Below, one piece after another: positions 1 through 8,801 of a DNA stretch of 64,000 nt. This DNA is from Nitrospirae bacterium YQR-1. Lineage in GTDB: Bacteria > Nitrospirota > Thermodesulfovibrionia > Thermodesulfovibrionales > Magnetobacteriaceae. Below the pieces are notes generated by a model. It searched no databases. It saw only the letters and a program-made list of their open reading frames with translations, and was not told the origin of the DNA. How positions within the stretch are numbered: the stretch's first letter is position 1; every line of letters begins with the position of its first letter. The position numbers and the translations under genes were made by a program. The stretch covers positions 30,137-94,136 of the forward strand of contig JAMOBJ010000011.1 in NCBI GenBank assembly GCA_039908095.1, in the 5' to 3' direction.

Positions 1-108
1 GAGAGGACATGGCACTGTTTGAAGGCAAGCAAACTGAAGCTATGGCAAAGTTGAGAGAGGACATGGCACTGTTTGAAGGCAAGCAAACTGAAGCTATATT
101 AAAATTAG
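1..108 (+). repeat. 54-base tandem coding repeat
   Basis: Bases 1-54 and 55-108 are identical for about the first 43 positions (GAGAGGACATGGCACTG and onward). Later, diverged units begin at about 142 and 229 with 87-base spacing. The repeat encodes the coiled-coil units of the protein at the left edge. Confidence 0.8.
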
Positions 109-401
109 AGGTTAGGCAAAACGAGGCTATAAGTAAAGTCAGAGAGGATATGGCACAGTTGGAAGGCAGACTTCTTGCGGCTATAACAAAGTCAGAGGGC
201 AGGCAAACTGAGGCTATAAGTAAAGTCAGAGAAGACATGGCACAGTTAGAGGGCAGGCAAAGCGAGGCTATAGCAAAGTTAGAGGGAAATCTGCGTATAG
301 ACATTGAAAAATCCGGCAGGGAAAACATAAAATGGATGTTTTTATTCTGGATCGGCCAGCTTGCAGCAATGGCTGCTATTTTCAAATTCCTGATTAAGTA
401 A
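3..401 (+). CDS. Coiled-coil protein with C-terminal membrane anchor (5' end outside window)
   Basis: The reading frame is open to the left edge and the repeat pattern continues through the first codons, so the true start lies upstream. The visible 132 residues are almost entirely an amphipathic helical repeat in which 18-residue units of the type REDMALFEGKQTEA alternate with 11-residue units of the type LEVRQNEAISK. Together they give a 29-residue (87-base) period, after two adjacent 18-residue units. An 11/18 pattern suggests a hendecad coiled coil. The end is a single hydrophobic segment (WMFLFWIGQLAAMAAIFKFLI), so the protein is probably tail-anchored with the rod outside the bilayer. 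It resembles DUF1640/CCDC90-type proteins in architecture, but I cannot assign a function. The partition of coding DNA into near-identical repeats implies recent expansion. Confidence 0.7.
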   Translation, partial: EDMALFEGKQTEAMAKLREDMALFEGKQTEAILKLEVRQNEAISKVREDMAQLEGRLLAAITKSEGRQTEAISKVREDMAQLEGRQSEAIAKLEGNLRIDIEKSGRENIKWMFLFWIGQLAAMAAIFKFLIK

Positions 402-466
402 ACCTACACATAATTATAAAGTACTTTAAAATCTTCTAACGGTGCCTTTGCGATATTGTTTGCCGT

Positions 467-1705
467 TTAATCTCCGGCTTTTTTCTTAACGATAACATAC
501 ATTATCCCGTGGTCTTTCATAACACCGGCTTGTGCCTCGGCTTCTTTGCCCCCACCCCAGAAAAAGTCAGCCCTGCCCGGGCCTTTGATTGCCCCGCCTG
601 TGTCCATACAAAGGGCAAACCGCATAAGCGGGACTGCGGTAGCTGTTTTACCGTCTGAGCTGAATTGTGCCTTATAAGATGATACAAAGACAAGAGAGCC
701 AAGAGGAAAGACCGACTTATCAACTGCTATGTTTCTGCCTGCAACAAGGGGCATTGCGGCAGCCCCAACAGCAGGCTCTTTTGATTCCTTAAAAAACACA
801 TAGCTGGGATTATAGGAAATCACGCGGTCTGTCTCTTCTGGATGTTCCCTCAGATACTTCTTGATGGCTTGAGCGGTCACCTCACTTAAAGGAATCTTAC
901 CCTCATCGGCAAGAAGTTTTCCAATGCTTTTGTATGCGTGGCCGTTTCCTCCGCTGTAACCAACGTTTACACTTTTGCCGTCTTCAAACTCTATTATTCC
1001 TGAACCCTGAACCTGTAAAAAGAACAAATCCACCTTGTCATCCACCCAAAACAGCTCTAACCCTCTGCCCTCAAGTGCGCCTTTCATTATTTCACCGTTT
1101 GTATAGTAGGGCAGCATTTTGGTGCCGATAACACGTCCGACAATGGTCTCTCCTTTGAAGTGTTCTTTAAAAGAACTAAGCTCTGCTGTTATACGGTCAG
1201 GCGGGGTGGCATAGAGAGGGTATCGGTAGCGGGCGGTTTTTACCTTGCTGCCTTTTAATGCCGGCAAGTAGTATCCGGTAAAAAAAATACTACCTCCGGC
1301 GTCTGACCCTGTGGCTGCATAGACGGCGAAGTGCTCCTTTATACGCCGGTTTAGAAGATTAAAATCACCTTCCGTCTCATTTATCAAAGTAAGAAAATAC
1401 GACAGGGATTCTTTTAATTCCCTGATTGTATAGACATCCCTTGCATACCTGACCGTGTCGTTTTCATTTAGCTTGCTCAGGTACTTGATGGAGCGGGTTA
1501 TGGCTTCTTTCAGGGACTGCATGGAGTAGTCATCGGAAAAGCCCGGAAAACGCTCCGGTCCCAGACGCATCAACGCATCCCCCTCCACAGGGAATTGAGG
1601 AGGCCCCTCATAAGGGGGTCTCATAGTAACCACACAACCAAACAACGCTGTTAAAAAAAGACAACTTAAAATAACCGGTTTATATTTAAACTTGAGTAGT
1701 TTCAT
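467..1705 (-). CDS. mltA: Membrane-bound lytic murein transglycosylase A (MltA)
   Basis: Cleaves peptidoglycan glycan strands to 1,6-anhydro-MurNAc products in the periplasm. The protein begins with a lipoprotein signal (hydrophobic run, then lipobox LFGC with the acylated Cys at residue 24), so it is anchored to a membrane. The MltA core follows (FFTGYYLPALKGS, LFFLQVQGSGI). The C-terminal 3D domain contains DTGGAIKGPGRADFFWG, whose first Asp matches the catalytic Asp of the family. An ATG 15 bases upstream is possible, but the chosen start has a GGAGG at good spacing and puts the signal peptide at the N-terminus. It is divergent from murQ-anmK, which metabolise the sugar it releases, so the neighbourhood is a peptidoglycan recycling cluster. 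Confidence 0.92.
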   Translation of the reverse strand: MKLLKFKYKPVILSCLFLTALFGCVVTMRPPYEGPPQFPVEGDALMRLGPERFPGFSDDYSMQSLKEAITRSIKYLSKLNENDTVRYARDVYTIRELKESLSYFLTLINETEGDFNLLNRRIKEHFAVYAATGSDAGGSIFFTGYYLPALKGSKVKTARYRYPLYATPPDRITAELSSFKEHFKGETIVGRVIGTKMLPYYTNGEIMKGALEGRGLELFWVDDKVDLFFLQVQGSGIIEFEDGKSVNVGYSGGNGHAYKSIGKLLADEGKIPLSEVTAQAIKKYLREHPEETDRVISYNPSYVFFKESKEPAVGAAAMPLVAGRNIAVDKSVFPLGSLVFVSSYKAQFSSDGKTATAVPLMRFALCMDTGGAIKGPGRADFFWGGGKEAEAQAGVMKDHGIMYVIVKKKAGD

Positions 1706-1837
1706 AAAGGTACCCTCCATACTATTTTTCTACTTGCATATATTATAAACTAAGCTAACTGATTGAATAAAGAAGTAAGTGATGTGTACGAAAAAATCGT
1801 ACGGTTGTGAATGAGAGCACCAAACTGTAAAAAATGT

Positions 1838-1843
1838 TAGAAT
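1838..1843 (+). promoter_or_regulatory. -10 box for murQ (leaderless arrangement)
   Basis: TAGAAT ends six bases before the GTG start of murQ, and no Shine-Dalgarno sequence is visible between them. A convincing -35 box was not found. Confidence 0.4.
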
Positions 1844-1849
1844 ATTGCT

Positions 1850-2716
1850 GTGATTACGGAAAGTTTACATCAAAAGTGCAAAGGGCTTGACTGTCAGCCG
1901 GTTGCAGGCATTTTTGATTTGATGAGTGCTGACAATGCAGCTGTGGTAAGGGCGGTAGAGGCGGCAAGGGAGCCAATTTGCAGAGCTATCGAGGATGCGT
2001 ATAATACGATAAGGGCAGGAGGAACGCTGCTCTATGTCGGGGCAGGCACCAGCGGGCGGCTTGGTGTGCTGGATGCCTCCGAGATGTTTCCCACATTTAG
2101 CGCCCCACCCTCTATGATACAGGCTGTGATAGCCGGCGGTGCCGATGCTCTGACCATGCCCATTGAGGGAGCCGAGGACAGCGCAGAGGCCGGCACAGAG
2201 GCTGTTAAAATGATCACAGCAAATGATATGGTTTTGGGAATAACCGCCTCAGGCACTGCGCCGTATGTCATTGCCGCCCTGAAAGAGGCAAAACACAGGG
2301 GCGCTAAAATATGGCTTCTGACCTGTAACGATTGCACCTGTGATTTTTGCCCCGATGTAATTAATATTGTAACCGGCCCTGAGCTTATCGCAGGCTCAAC
2401 CCGCCTTAAAGCAGGCACTGCCACTAAAATGGCACTCAATATGATTTCAACAATAACTATGATTAAGCTGGGAAGAGTGTATGACGGTTACATGGTTGAT
2501 GTAATACCCTCCAACAAAAAGCTTAAAAAACGGGCTGCAAGAATAATCTCGGAGATTACGGGCTGCTCAAAAGAACGGGCTGCCGGGTTGATTTCAGAAA
2601 GTGGTGGAAACCCTAAGACCGCTGTTTTAATGGAACTCAGGAAGCTAAGCAAAGAAGAGGCCGCAATTGCCTTGCAAAACTCCGGCGGATCACTGAGAGC
2701 CGCACTGAAATGCTGA
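1850..2716 (+). CDS. murQ: N-acetylmuramic acid 6-phosphate etherase (MurQ)
   Basis: Removes the lactyl ether of MurNAc-6-phosphate to give GlcNAc-6-phosphate in the cytoplasm, a step in cell-wall recycling. The SIS domain begins at GAGTSGRLGVLDASE (about residues 64-78). Glu78 (DASE) and Glu109 (EGAED) fall where the two catalytic Glu residues of E. coli MurQ lie. Length (288 aa) is normal for the family. The start is GTG with no clear ribosome binding site, but with TAGAAT just upstream. It overlaps anmK by seven bases, so the two are translationally coupled. AnmK makes the substrate of MurQ, so the pair is a complete anhydro-MurNAc salvage step. Confidence 0.93.
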   Translation: MITESLHQKCKGLDCQPVAGIFDLMSADNAAVVRAVEAAREPICRAIEDAYNTIRAGGTLLYVGAGTSGRLGVLDASEMFPTFSAPPSMIQAVIAGGADALTMPIEGAEDSAEAGTEAVKMITANDMVLGITASGTAPYVIAALKEAKHRGAKIWLLTCNDCTCDFCPDVINIVTGPELIAGSTRLKAGTATKMALNMISTITMIKLGRVYDGYMVDVIPSNKKLKKRAARIISEITGCSKERAAGLISESGGNPKTAVLMELRKLSKEEAAIALQNSGGSLRAALKC

Positions 2717-3858
2717 ATATGGGCGGCTCAGGGAGCAAAAAAATCATCGGCCTAATGTCCGGCACTTCCCATGACGGGGTGGACGCCGCTGTGGTTGAGA
2801 TTACAGATACCGCCGGTGACAACGCACTCAAAACTGATTTGCTTTATCATATACATAAAAAGTATCCTGAAAAATTGCGGATAAAAATACGTGCCGCCTT
2901 TAGCGGCAATACGGAAACCATATGCAGGCTTAACTTTGAGCTTGGTGAGTTCTTTGCGCTTTGTGTGAATCAGTTGATTGCCGGCTGTGGAATTAAAAAA
3001 GATGATATTGCCGTTGTTGCCTCACACGGGCAGACCATCTATCATATACCGCCCATTGGGGGAAAGGGCGGCAGCACTCTTCAAATCGGAGAGTCCTCAA
3101 TAATCGCCGCACGCACGGGCTTAGCCGTCGTGTCCGATTTCCGGCCAAAGGACATGGCCTATGGGGGACAGGGCGCCCCGCTTGTGCCCATTGCTGACTA
3201 TCTGCTCTTTAGTAAGCCGGGTGTTGTGAGGGCTGTGGTAAATATCGGCGGAATGGCAAATGCCACAATCTTAAATGGGAATATCGAAAACACGGTAGCA
3301 TTTGACACAGGGCCGGGTAATTCCCTGATTGATGAGATGATAGTGCTCAAAACCAACGGTAAGCTCAGCTTTGATAACGGCGGCGGCATTGCAAGAAATG
3401 GAACTCCGGATAAACGCCTTTTGAGTGAACTTTTGAGCCATCCGTATTTAAGAAAAAAGCCTCCGAAATCCACAGGCAGGGAAACTTTCGGCAGAGCACT
3501 TTCTGAGAATATTTGCAACCGCTACAGAGACCTGCGGTACGATGACCTCATCTCCACTCTTACCCATTTTACAGCTAAAACGATATTTAATTCCATCAAG
3601 CCCTACCGGCCCGTGGAGGTTATAGTGACAGGAGGGGGCGTTAGAAACGAGTTTCTGATGGAACTAATAAGCAGTATGTTTTTGCCGGAGGGCGCGGATG
3701 TTAAAAACATATCTGAATACGGGATACCACCGGAGGCTAAAGAGGCGGTAAGTTTTGCAATTATCGGCTACAGAACCCTCAAAGGTCTGCCGGGTAACGT
3801 ACCGTCGGCAACGGGCGCTCTGAGTGGTACAATACTTGGTAAACTTACACTGCCGTAA
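2710..3858 (+). CDS. anmK: Anhydro-N-acetylmuramic acid kinase (AnmK)
   Basis: Hydrolyses and phosphorylates 1,6-anhydro-MurNAc to MurNAc-6-phosphate, the substrate of MurQ encoded just upstream. The N-terminal ATP/sugar-kinase motif GLMSGTSHDGVDAAV is diagnostic. Later landmarks are VASHGQTIYH, DTGPGNSLID and VTGGGVRNEFL. Full length at 382 aa. The ATG at 2710 lies inside the murQ stop region; a second ATG at 2719 is an alternative start. A palindromic dispersed repeat begins about nine bases after the stop. Confidence 0.94.
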   Translation: MLNMGGSGSKKIIGLMSGTSHDGVDAAVVEITDTAGDNALKTDLLYHIHKKYPEKLRIKIRAAFSGNTETICRLNFELGEFFALCVNQLIAGCGIKKDDIAVVASHGQTIYHIPPIGGKGGSTLQIGESSIIAARTGLAVVSDFRPKDMAYGGQGAPLVPIADYLLFSKPGVVRAVVNIGGMANATILNGNIENTVAFDTGPGNSLIDEMIVLKTNGKLSFDNGGGIARNGTPDKRLLSELLSHPYLRKKPPKSTGRETFGRALSENICNRYRDLRYDDLISTLTHFTAKTIFNSIKPYRPVEVIVTGGGVRNEFLMELISSMFLPEGADVKNISEYGIPPEAKEAVSFAIIGYRTLKGLPGNVPSATGALSGTILGKLTLP

Positions 3859-3866
3859 GAAATACT

Positions 3867-3970
3867 TGATACCAAGTTGCATTCATTCGATTAACTTTGT
3901 TGGCTTTGCCGCAAGCTCCTTGACGTCTCCCCTAAAGCCAACGAAGTTAGATGATTGAATGCAGCTTAGC
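3867..3970. repeat. Dispersed palindromic repeat, copy A
   Basis: Starts TGATACCAAG, then TGCATTCATTCGATTAAC. The other end, read on the minus strand, is the similar AAGCTGCATTCAATC then ATCTAAC, so the whole is an inverted repeat with arms of about 35 bases and a centre near AAGCTCCTTGACG. In RNA it would fold into one long hairpin. It lies between anmK and the aminotransferase, and could end transcription or be a non-autonomous mobile element. Confidence 0.7.
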
Positions 3971-4066
3971 AAACAAAGATTATAGTGGATGAGACGGAAC
4001 TTAAAAAAAGATTTATTTGTAAATAATTTAACGATATAAAGTATAGATTTATTTTTTTAATTTTTG

Positions 4067-4072
4067 TATAAT
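4067..4072 (+). promoter_or_regulatory. -10 box for the aminotransferase gene (leaderless arrangement)
   Basis: TATAAT ends six bases before the ATG at 4079, with only AGCACG between and no Shine-Dalgarno. The transcript would start at or beside the ATG. The upstream stretch is strongly A+T-rich; no good -35 was seen. Confidence 0.5.
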
Positions 4073-4078
4073 AGCACG

Positions 4079-5254
4079 ATGTTTGAATTTAAAAGAATAA
4101 AACGGCTGCCACCGTATGTTTTTGCAATCGTAAATAACCTCAAATATGAAGCAAGACGGCGCGGAGAGGACATAATAGACCTCGGTATGGGCAACCCCGA
4201 CTTGCCGACCCCTGACCACATTGTAAGCAAACTGCGGGAGTCATCCAAGAACCCTAAAAACCACCGTTACTCGGCCTCACGCGGCATAACTCAACTCAGA
4301 ATGGCTATTTGCGAGTGGTATGAAAGAAGATATAACGTTTATCTCGACCCTGATGTAAACACTGTTGTTACAATAGGCTCAAAAGAGGGCTTAAGCCATT
4401 TGGCTCTGGCTGTAATAGAGCCCGGGGATGTTGCTCTTACTCCCACACCGGCATATCCTATCCATCCTTACGCTGTGATAATTGCCGGAGGGCAGGTTAG
4501 AAATATACCTATCGGCCCCGGAATCGATTTCTTTGAAGAGATGGAAAATGCCTACAGAAATTCGTGGCCCCGCCCTAAACTGCTTATTATTAATTTCCCG
4601 CATAATCCCACCACTGAGGTCGTGGATGGACTGGATTTCTTTGAAAAAGTCGTGGATTTTGCCAAAGAAAATAAACTGCTTGTGGTACACGATCTTGCAT
4701 ATGCCGACCTTGTGTTTGACGGGTATAAGGCTCCCAGCTTTTTACAGGTTAAGGGAGCACTTGATGTCGGAGTTGAGTTTTTCTCTATGACAAAAAGTTA
4801 CTCCATGGCCGGCTGGAGAATGGGTTTTTGCTCCGGCAACAAGGAAGTTGTGGGGGCACTTACTAAAATTAAAAGTTATCTCGATTACGGAACATTTCAG
4901 CCGATTCAGATAGCCTCCATTGTCGCCCTCAGAGGCAAACAGGACTGTGTTAATAAAATTGCGGAAACCTACGAAAAACGCAGAAACGTACTCATTGACG
5001 GCCTTAAACGTGCCGGCTGGGACATCCCCGCACCGAAGGCTACAATGTTTGTCTGGGCACAGATACCGGAAGAGTTCAGAAAACTTGGTTCCCTTGAATT
5101 TTCAAAACTGATAATGATGGAGGCTAAGGTGGCGGTGTCACCGGGAATTGGTTTTGGAGAGGGTGGGGACGATTACGTACGTTTTGCCCTTGTCGAAAAT
5201 GAGCAGAGAATCAAGCAAGCCGTAAAGGGAATTAAAAAGTTTCTGTCAAAATGA
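4079..5254 (+). CDS. alaC: Class I/II PLP aminotransferase, AlaC type (glutamate-pyruvate)
   Basis: A PLP-dependent aminotransferase, most like AlaC (alanine synthesis from pyruvate and glutamate). Support comes from the start [49 protein letters not shown] and the lysine motif [15 protein letters not shown], in which the Lys of TKSYS forms the Schiff base. Length 391 aa is normal. I chose ATG 4079 over a TTG 15 bases upstream because the family N-terminus begins there. It overlaps the homoserine dehydrogenase gene (ATGATG), so both are co-translated. LL-diaminopimelate aminotransferase is a close relative and cannot be excluded. Confidence 0.85.
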   Translation: MFEFKRIKRLPPYVFAIVNNLKYEARRRGEDIIDLGMGNPDLPTPDHIVSKLRESSKNPKNHRYSASRGITQLRMAICEWYERRYNVYLDPDVNTVVTIGSKEGLSHLALAVIEPGDVALTPTPAYPIHPYAVIIAGGQVRNIPIGPGIDFFEEMENAYRNSWPRPKLLIINFPHNPTTEVVDGLDFFEKVVDFAKENKLLVVHDLAYADLVFDGYKAPSFLQVKGALDVGVEFFSMTKSYSMAGWRMGFCSGNKEVVGALTKIKSYLDYGTFQPIQIASIVALRGKQDCVNKIAETYEKRRNVLIDGLKRAGWDIPAPKATMFVWAQIPEEFRKLGSLEFSKLIMMEAKVAVSPGIGFGEGGDDYVRFALVENEQRIKQAVKGIKKFLSK

Positions 5255-6540
5255 TGACCCTCAATGTCGGCATTATCGGGCTTGGTACAGTGGGAGGCGG
5301 CACTGCTAAAATTCTCCTCAACAATACTGCTTTAATACAAAGCCGCTTAGGTTTAAACATCCGCCTTAAGAAAATATCCGATCTGGATATCGAAAGAGAC
5401 CGCGGATTTAGCATTCCCGAGGGCATACTGACCAAAGACGCCTACGAAATAATCAACGACCCCGAAATATCCGTTGTAGTGGAACTCATAGGCGGTATAA
5501 ATCCCGCAAAAAAATTCATCATAGATGCGCTGAAAAATGGAAAGCACGTAGTTACAGCAAATAAAGCGCTTTTAGCGACCCATGGAACCGATATATTTGA
5601 AGCTGCTACTGAAAACAAACGCATTGTCGGATTTGAAGCCGCCGTAGCCGGAGGCATCCCCATTATAAAGGTGATAAGGGAAGGGCTTGCCGCTAATAAC
5701 ATTCTATCCATATACGGCATAATAAACGGCACATCCAACTACATTTTAACAAAGATGACTAAAGAGGGTGCAGAGTTTGCCAAAACCCTTGCTGAGGCCC
5801 AACGCCTTGGGTATGCCGAGGCCGACCCCACTTTTGACATAGAGGGTATTGATACCGCCCATAAGCTGACACTTTTAGCATCGCTCTCATATGGTATCCC
5901 CCTTTCGTTTGACAGTATTTACAAAGAGGGTATTACCGCCATAACCCCCGAGGACATTCAATATGCCGCCGAGCTCGGATATAAAATAAAACTGCTTGCC
6001 ATAGCTAAAGTTGCCGGAGGTGAAATAGAACTCCGCGTGCATCCGACCATGATACCGGATAGTTTTATGATATCCAAGGTGGATGATGTTCTAAATGCCG
6101 TCTATGTAACCGGAGATGCTGTCGGTGAGACTATGTATTATGGGCGCGGCGCAGGTGATATGCCCACAGGAAGCGCCGTTGTAAGCGACATAATGGACAT
6201 TGCCAAAAACCCAAATGCCCCGCTTACACAGGTTATAGGTTCGCAAAGAACGGAATTTAAAATAAAAGACATAAAAGACACCGAGACGATGTACTATTTT
6301 CGCTTTACCGCTCTTGACAAGCCCGGCGTACTCTCTAAAATATCCGGCACATTAGGGCAACACAACATCAGCATTTCCGCCGTGATTCAAAAAGAACGTC
6401 GTGCAGGTGAGGCAGTCCCTCTTGTGGTTTTAACCCATAAGGCCATCGAGAGTAATGTTACAAAAGCGATAAGTGAAATAGACACTATGCCGATAGTCTG
6501 CGCTAAAACAAAATTTATACGGGTAGAGGGTAGAGAATAA
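5251..6540 (+). CDS. hom: Homoserine dehydrogenase
   Basis: Reduces aspartate semialdehyde to homoserine for threonine and methionine synthesis. The N-terminal NAD(P) fold shows [12 protein letters not shown]. The substrate domain has [22 protein letters not shown] and [14 protein letters not shown]. Residues about 350-420 form an ACT domain ([19 protein letters not shown]), usual for threonine feedback control. Length 429 aa is normal. The start overlaps the aminotransferase stop. The following TusA-like and E1-like genes suggest the operon also handles sulfur for cysteine or methionine, but that link is an inference from order only. Confidence 0.94.
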   Translation: MMTLNVGIIGLGTVGGGTAKILLNNTALIQSRLGLNIRLKKISDLDIERDRGFSIPEGILTKDAYEIINDPEISVVVELIGGINPAKKFIIDALKNGKHVVTANKALLATHGTDIFEAATENKRIVGFEAAVAGGIPIIKVIREGLAANNILSIYGIINGTSNYILTKMTKEGAEFAKTLAEAQRLGYAEADPTFDIEGIDTAHKLTLLASLSYGIPLSFDSIYKEGITAITPEDIQYAAELGYKIKLLAIAKVAGGEIELRVHPTMIPDSFMISKVDDVLNAVYVTGDAVGETMYYGRGAGDMPTGSAVVSDIMDIAKNPNAPLTQVIGSQRTEFKIKDIKDTETMYYFRFTALDKPGVLSKISGTLGQHNISISAVIQKERRAGEAVPLVVLTHKAIESNVTKAISEIDTMPIVCAKTKFIRVEGRE

Positions 6541-6562
6541 TCCCCCCCGGGGAGGCATCAAA

Positions 6563-6808
6563 ATGGAAGAAATCCTTCCGGATAAGAAAATAGATATAAG
6601 AGGGCTTAAGTGCCCATATACTTTTGTCAGATCAAAACTCACCATAGAGGCAATGGAGTTGGGACAGGTGCTGGAGATATTGCTTGATTATCAGGAGGCC
6701 TCAAACAGCATCCCCAAGTCTATGGAAGACCACGGCCATAAGGTTTTAAGAGTTGAAAAAATAAGCGACAAAGACTGGATAATTCTTATACGAAAAGAAA
6801 AAGAATAG
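6563..6808 (+). CDS. TusA/SirA-family sulfur carrier-like protein
   Basis: A small (81 aa) TusA-fold protein. The motif IRGLKCPYTFVRSK holds the conserved Cys (residue 17), which accepts persulfide sulfur in this family. The usual CPxP is CPYT here, so the second Pro is missing. The ribosome site GGGGAGG precedes the ATG. It sits between homoserine dehydrogenase and an E1-like activating enzyme, consistent with sulfur transfer to a biosynthetic step. The exact acceptor cannot be told. Confidence 0.82.
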   Translation: MEEILPDKKIDIRGLKCPYTFVRSKLTIEAMELGQVLEILLDYQEASNSIPKSMEDHGHKVLRVEKISDKDWIILIRKEKE

Positions 6809-6840
6809 TTTTTTATATACAGGTTATTTAAGGAGATGCA

Positions 6841-7647
6841 ATGGATTTTACAGAAGAGCAAATTCTTCGCTACAGCAGACACATAATCCTGCCTGAGATA
6901 GGTGGCAAAGGACAGGCAAAAATAGCTAAAGCAAAGGTCTTCATAATCGGAGCTGGCGGGTTAGGCTGTCCGGTCGGCTTTTTTTTAACTGCGGCAGGGG
7001 TTGGCACTATAGCAATGATTGATGACGACTACGTGGAGTTAAGTAACCTGCAAAGACAGATTGCCCACAGCACCCGCACCATCGGAATGCCTAAGGTGGA
7101 CTCCGCAAGGGCTACCTTTGAGGCCCTCAACCCTGATATTGATTTCATTGCGCTTAAGCAGAGAATTACCGCTGAAAATATAATGGAACTAATTGGAGAC
7201 TATGACATCGTGGTGGATGGAAGTGACAACTTTCCTACCAGATACCTTATAAATGATGCTTGCGTGTTGATGGGAAAACCACTGGCAAGTGCTGCAATAT
7301 TAAGATTTGAGGGGCAGGTGACAACGATAATTCCAGGAGAGGGACACTGCTACCGCTGCCTGTTTGAAGAGATGCCCCCGCCGGGCCTTGTGCCTTCATG
7401 TCAGGAGGCTGGGGTGCTGGGAGTGCTGCCCGGTATTATCGGCGGTCTTCAAGCTATGGAGGTTCTTAAGATAATACTTGGCAAGGGAGACGTGTTAAAG
7501 GAATCTCTACTTATTTTTGACGCTCTGAAGACTACTTTCAGGAAAGTAAAAGTACCCAGAAACCCGGACTGTGCGGTTTGTGGAAAAAATCCGACGATTA
7601 CCTCTTTAGACGGGGCGGCCTATGGCGGGGATTATTGCCACATTTAG
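6841..7647 (+). CDS. MoeB/ThiF-family adenylyltransferase (E1-like)
   Basis: Activates the C-terminus of a ubiquitin-like sulfur carrier (MoaD/ThiS class) by adenylation. The Rossmann motif is IIGAGGLGCP (residues 35-44) and the acceptor region is DGSDNFPTRYL (Asp129 area). Zinc ligands are two CxxC pairs (C170/C173 and C244/C247). C187 lies in the loop where the family often has its reactive Cys. No MoaD/ThiS-like carrier is encoded nearby, so its partner is elsewhere, or it works with the upstream TusA-like protein in a non-canonical way. GGAG precedes the start. Confidence 0.88.
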   Translation: MDFTEEQILRYSRHIILPEIGGKGQAKIAKAKVFIIGAGGLGCPVGFFLTAAGVGTIAMIDDDYVELSNLQRQIAHSTRTIGMPKVDSARATFEALNPDIDFIALKQRITAENIMELIGDYDIVVDGSDNFPTRYLINDACVLMGKPLASAAILRFEGQVTTIIPGEGHCYRCLFEEMPPPGLVPSCQEAGVLGVLPGIIGGLQAMEVLKIILGKGDVLKESLLIFDALKTTFRKVKVPRNPDCAVCGKNPTITSLDGAAYGGDYCHI

Positions 7648-7683
7648 ACGGGGCAAGACATAATCTCCGCCTTAAAGTGTTGT

Positions 7684-7852
7684 ATTACTACCCTGTTGGA
7701 GCAATCTGCAAGACTGCTTTGTACAGTTTTGGATATAGAAAATGCCCGGAATTATTCGATAACGCCAACCTAATGCACTCGCTCCACATGCCCATGAAAT
7801 ACATAGATTATCGTTATTACCAACTGTTGTGGAGCAATCTACAAGATTGCTC
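7684..7852. repeat. Pair of direct repeats carrying short hairpins
   Basis: The 326-base gap between the E1-like gene and the exporter has no convincing gene. It holds two imperfect copies of a roughly 35-base unit, at 7684-7718 and 7816-7851, both containing GAGCAATCT. Each forms a hairpin: AGCAATCT/AGACTGCT with one mismatch at 7700-7718, and a perfect 9-bp GAGCAATCT/AGATTGCTC with a three-base loop at 7832-7852. Confidence 0.6.
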
Positions 7853-7973
7853 AAACGGAAGAGATATTTAAAATGGGGAAAAAACTGGATTGTCGCTCAA
7901 AGGCTGCAATGACAGATAAAAAAAGCCCCCTTGTTGGAGCTTCAATTGAGAGAGGGGAAGACTGACCACAGCA

Positions 7974-8801
7974 GTGGAAAAACCCGTTCAAATAATAATA
8001 GAGCCGGAAAAAGGAACGGCTAACTTCTTTCATGAACTCTATGAATACCGTGAGCTTTTGGTATTTCTCTCTTTGAGGGATATCCTCGTACGCTACAAAC
8101 AGACCGTCTTCGGTGTGGCATGGGCAGTGATGAGACCGGTTCTGACTATGGCGATTTTCACTTTTATATTCGGTAACCTGGCTCATATGCCCTCACACGG
8201 CATACCATACCCTGTACTGGTTTTTGCCGCCATGCTTCCGTGGCAGTTTTTCGCCAACACAGTGGCTGAAAGCAGTAACTCCCTTATCGCAAATGAAAAC
8301 ATGGTCTCAAAGGTCTATTTCCCAAAAATAATCATACCTACCTCCTCTATGATGGTTAGTTTGCTGGACTTTTTTATTTCTTTTGCAATCTTAATCACTA
8401 TGATGCTCTATTATAAAATGTGGTTTAATTCAAGGTTTCTCTTTTTTCCTCTTTATCTCTTGCTGTTAGTTTTTTTATCTCTGGGAATCGGTTACTGGAT
8501 ATCCGCCCTGAATGTGAAATACAGGGACTTTCGATATATAGTGCCATTTGCACTGCAGGTTGGCCTCTATGTTACCCCTGTGGGGTTTTCAAGTGCCGTT
8601 GTGCCGGATAAGTGGAAGTTTCTATACGCACTAAACCCAATGGTTGGCATTGTTGACGGTTTCAGGTGGGTGTTATTGGGCAATTCCATTGAACTATACA
8701 CGGGGGGAATCTATCTGTCGGTTTCCTGCACTTTTTTGATATTGCTGACAGGCATTTGGTTTTTTAATAAAAATGAATCGTCCTTTGCAGATATAATCTG
8801 A
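7974..8801 (+). CDS. wzm: Polysaccharide ABC exporter, permease (Wzm/TagG/KpsM type)
   Basis: Inner-membrane subunit of an ABC-2 exporter for lipid-linked O-antigen or a related glycan. Early residues LRDILVRYKQTVFGVAWAVMRP are typical of this permease class. About six hydrophobic segments follow, with ISALNVKYRDFRYIVPFALQV and a C-terminal NPMVGIVDGFRWVLLG. The start is GTG 7974; an in-frame stop at 7947 limits any extension. One base overlaps the ATPase gene (TGATG), so the pair forms one transporter. The glycosyltransferase genes that follow build its cargo. Confidence 0.9.
   Translation: MEKPVQIIIEPEKGTANFFHELYEYRELLVFLSLRDILVRYKQTVFGVAWAVMRPVLTMAIFTFIFGNLAHMPSHGIPYPVLVFAAMLPWQFFANTVAESSNSLIANENMVSKVYFPKIIIPTSSMMVSLLDFFISFAILITMMLYYKMWFNSRFLFFPLYLLLLVFLSLGIGYWISALNVKYRDFRYIVPFALQVGLYVTPVGFSSAVVPDKWKFLYALNPMVGIVDGFRWVLLGNSIELYTGGIYLSVSCTFLILLTGIWFFNKNESSFADII

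Noticed and set aside
7578..7871. A 97-codon plus-strand frame overlapping the end of the E1-like gene
   Set aside because: It overlaps a real gene in another frame and then runs through repeat hairpins. No ribosome site or protein-like pattern was seen.
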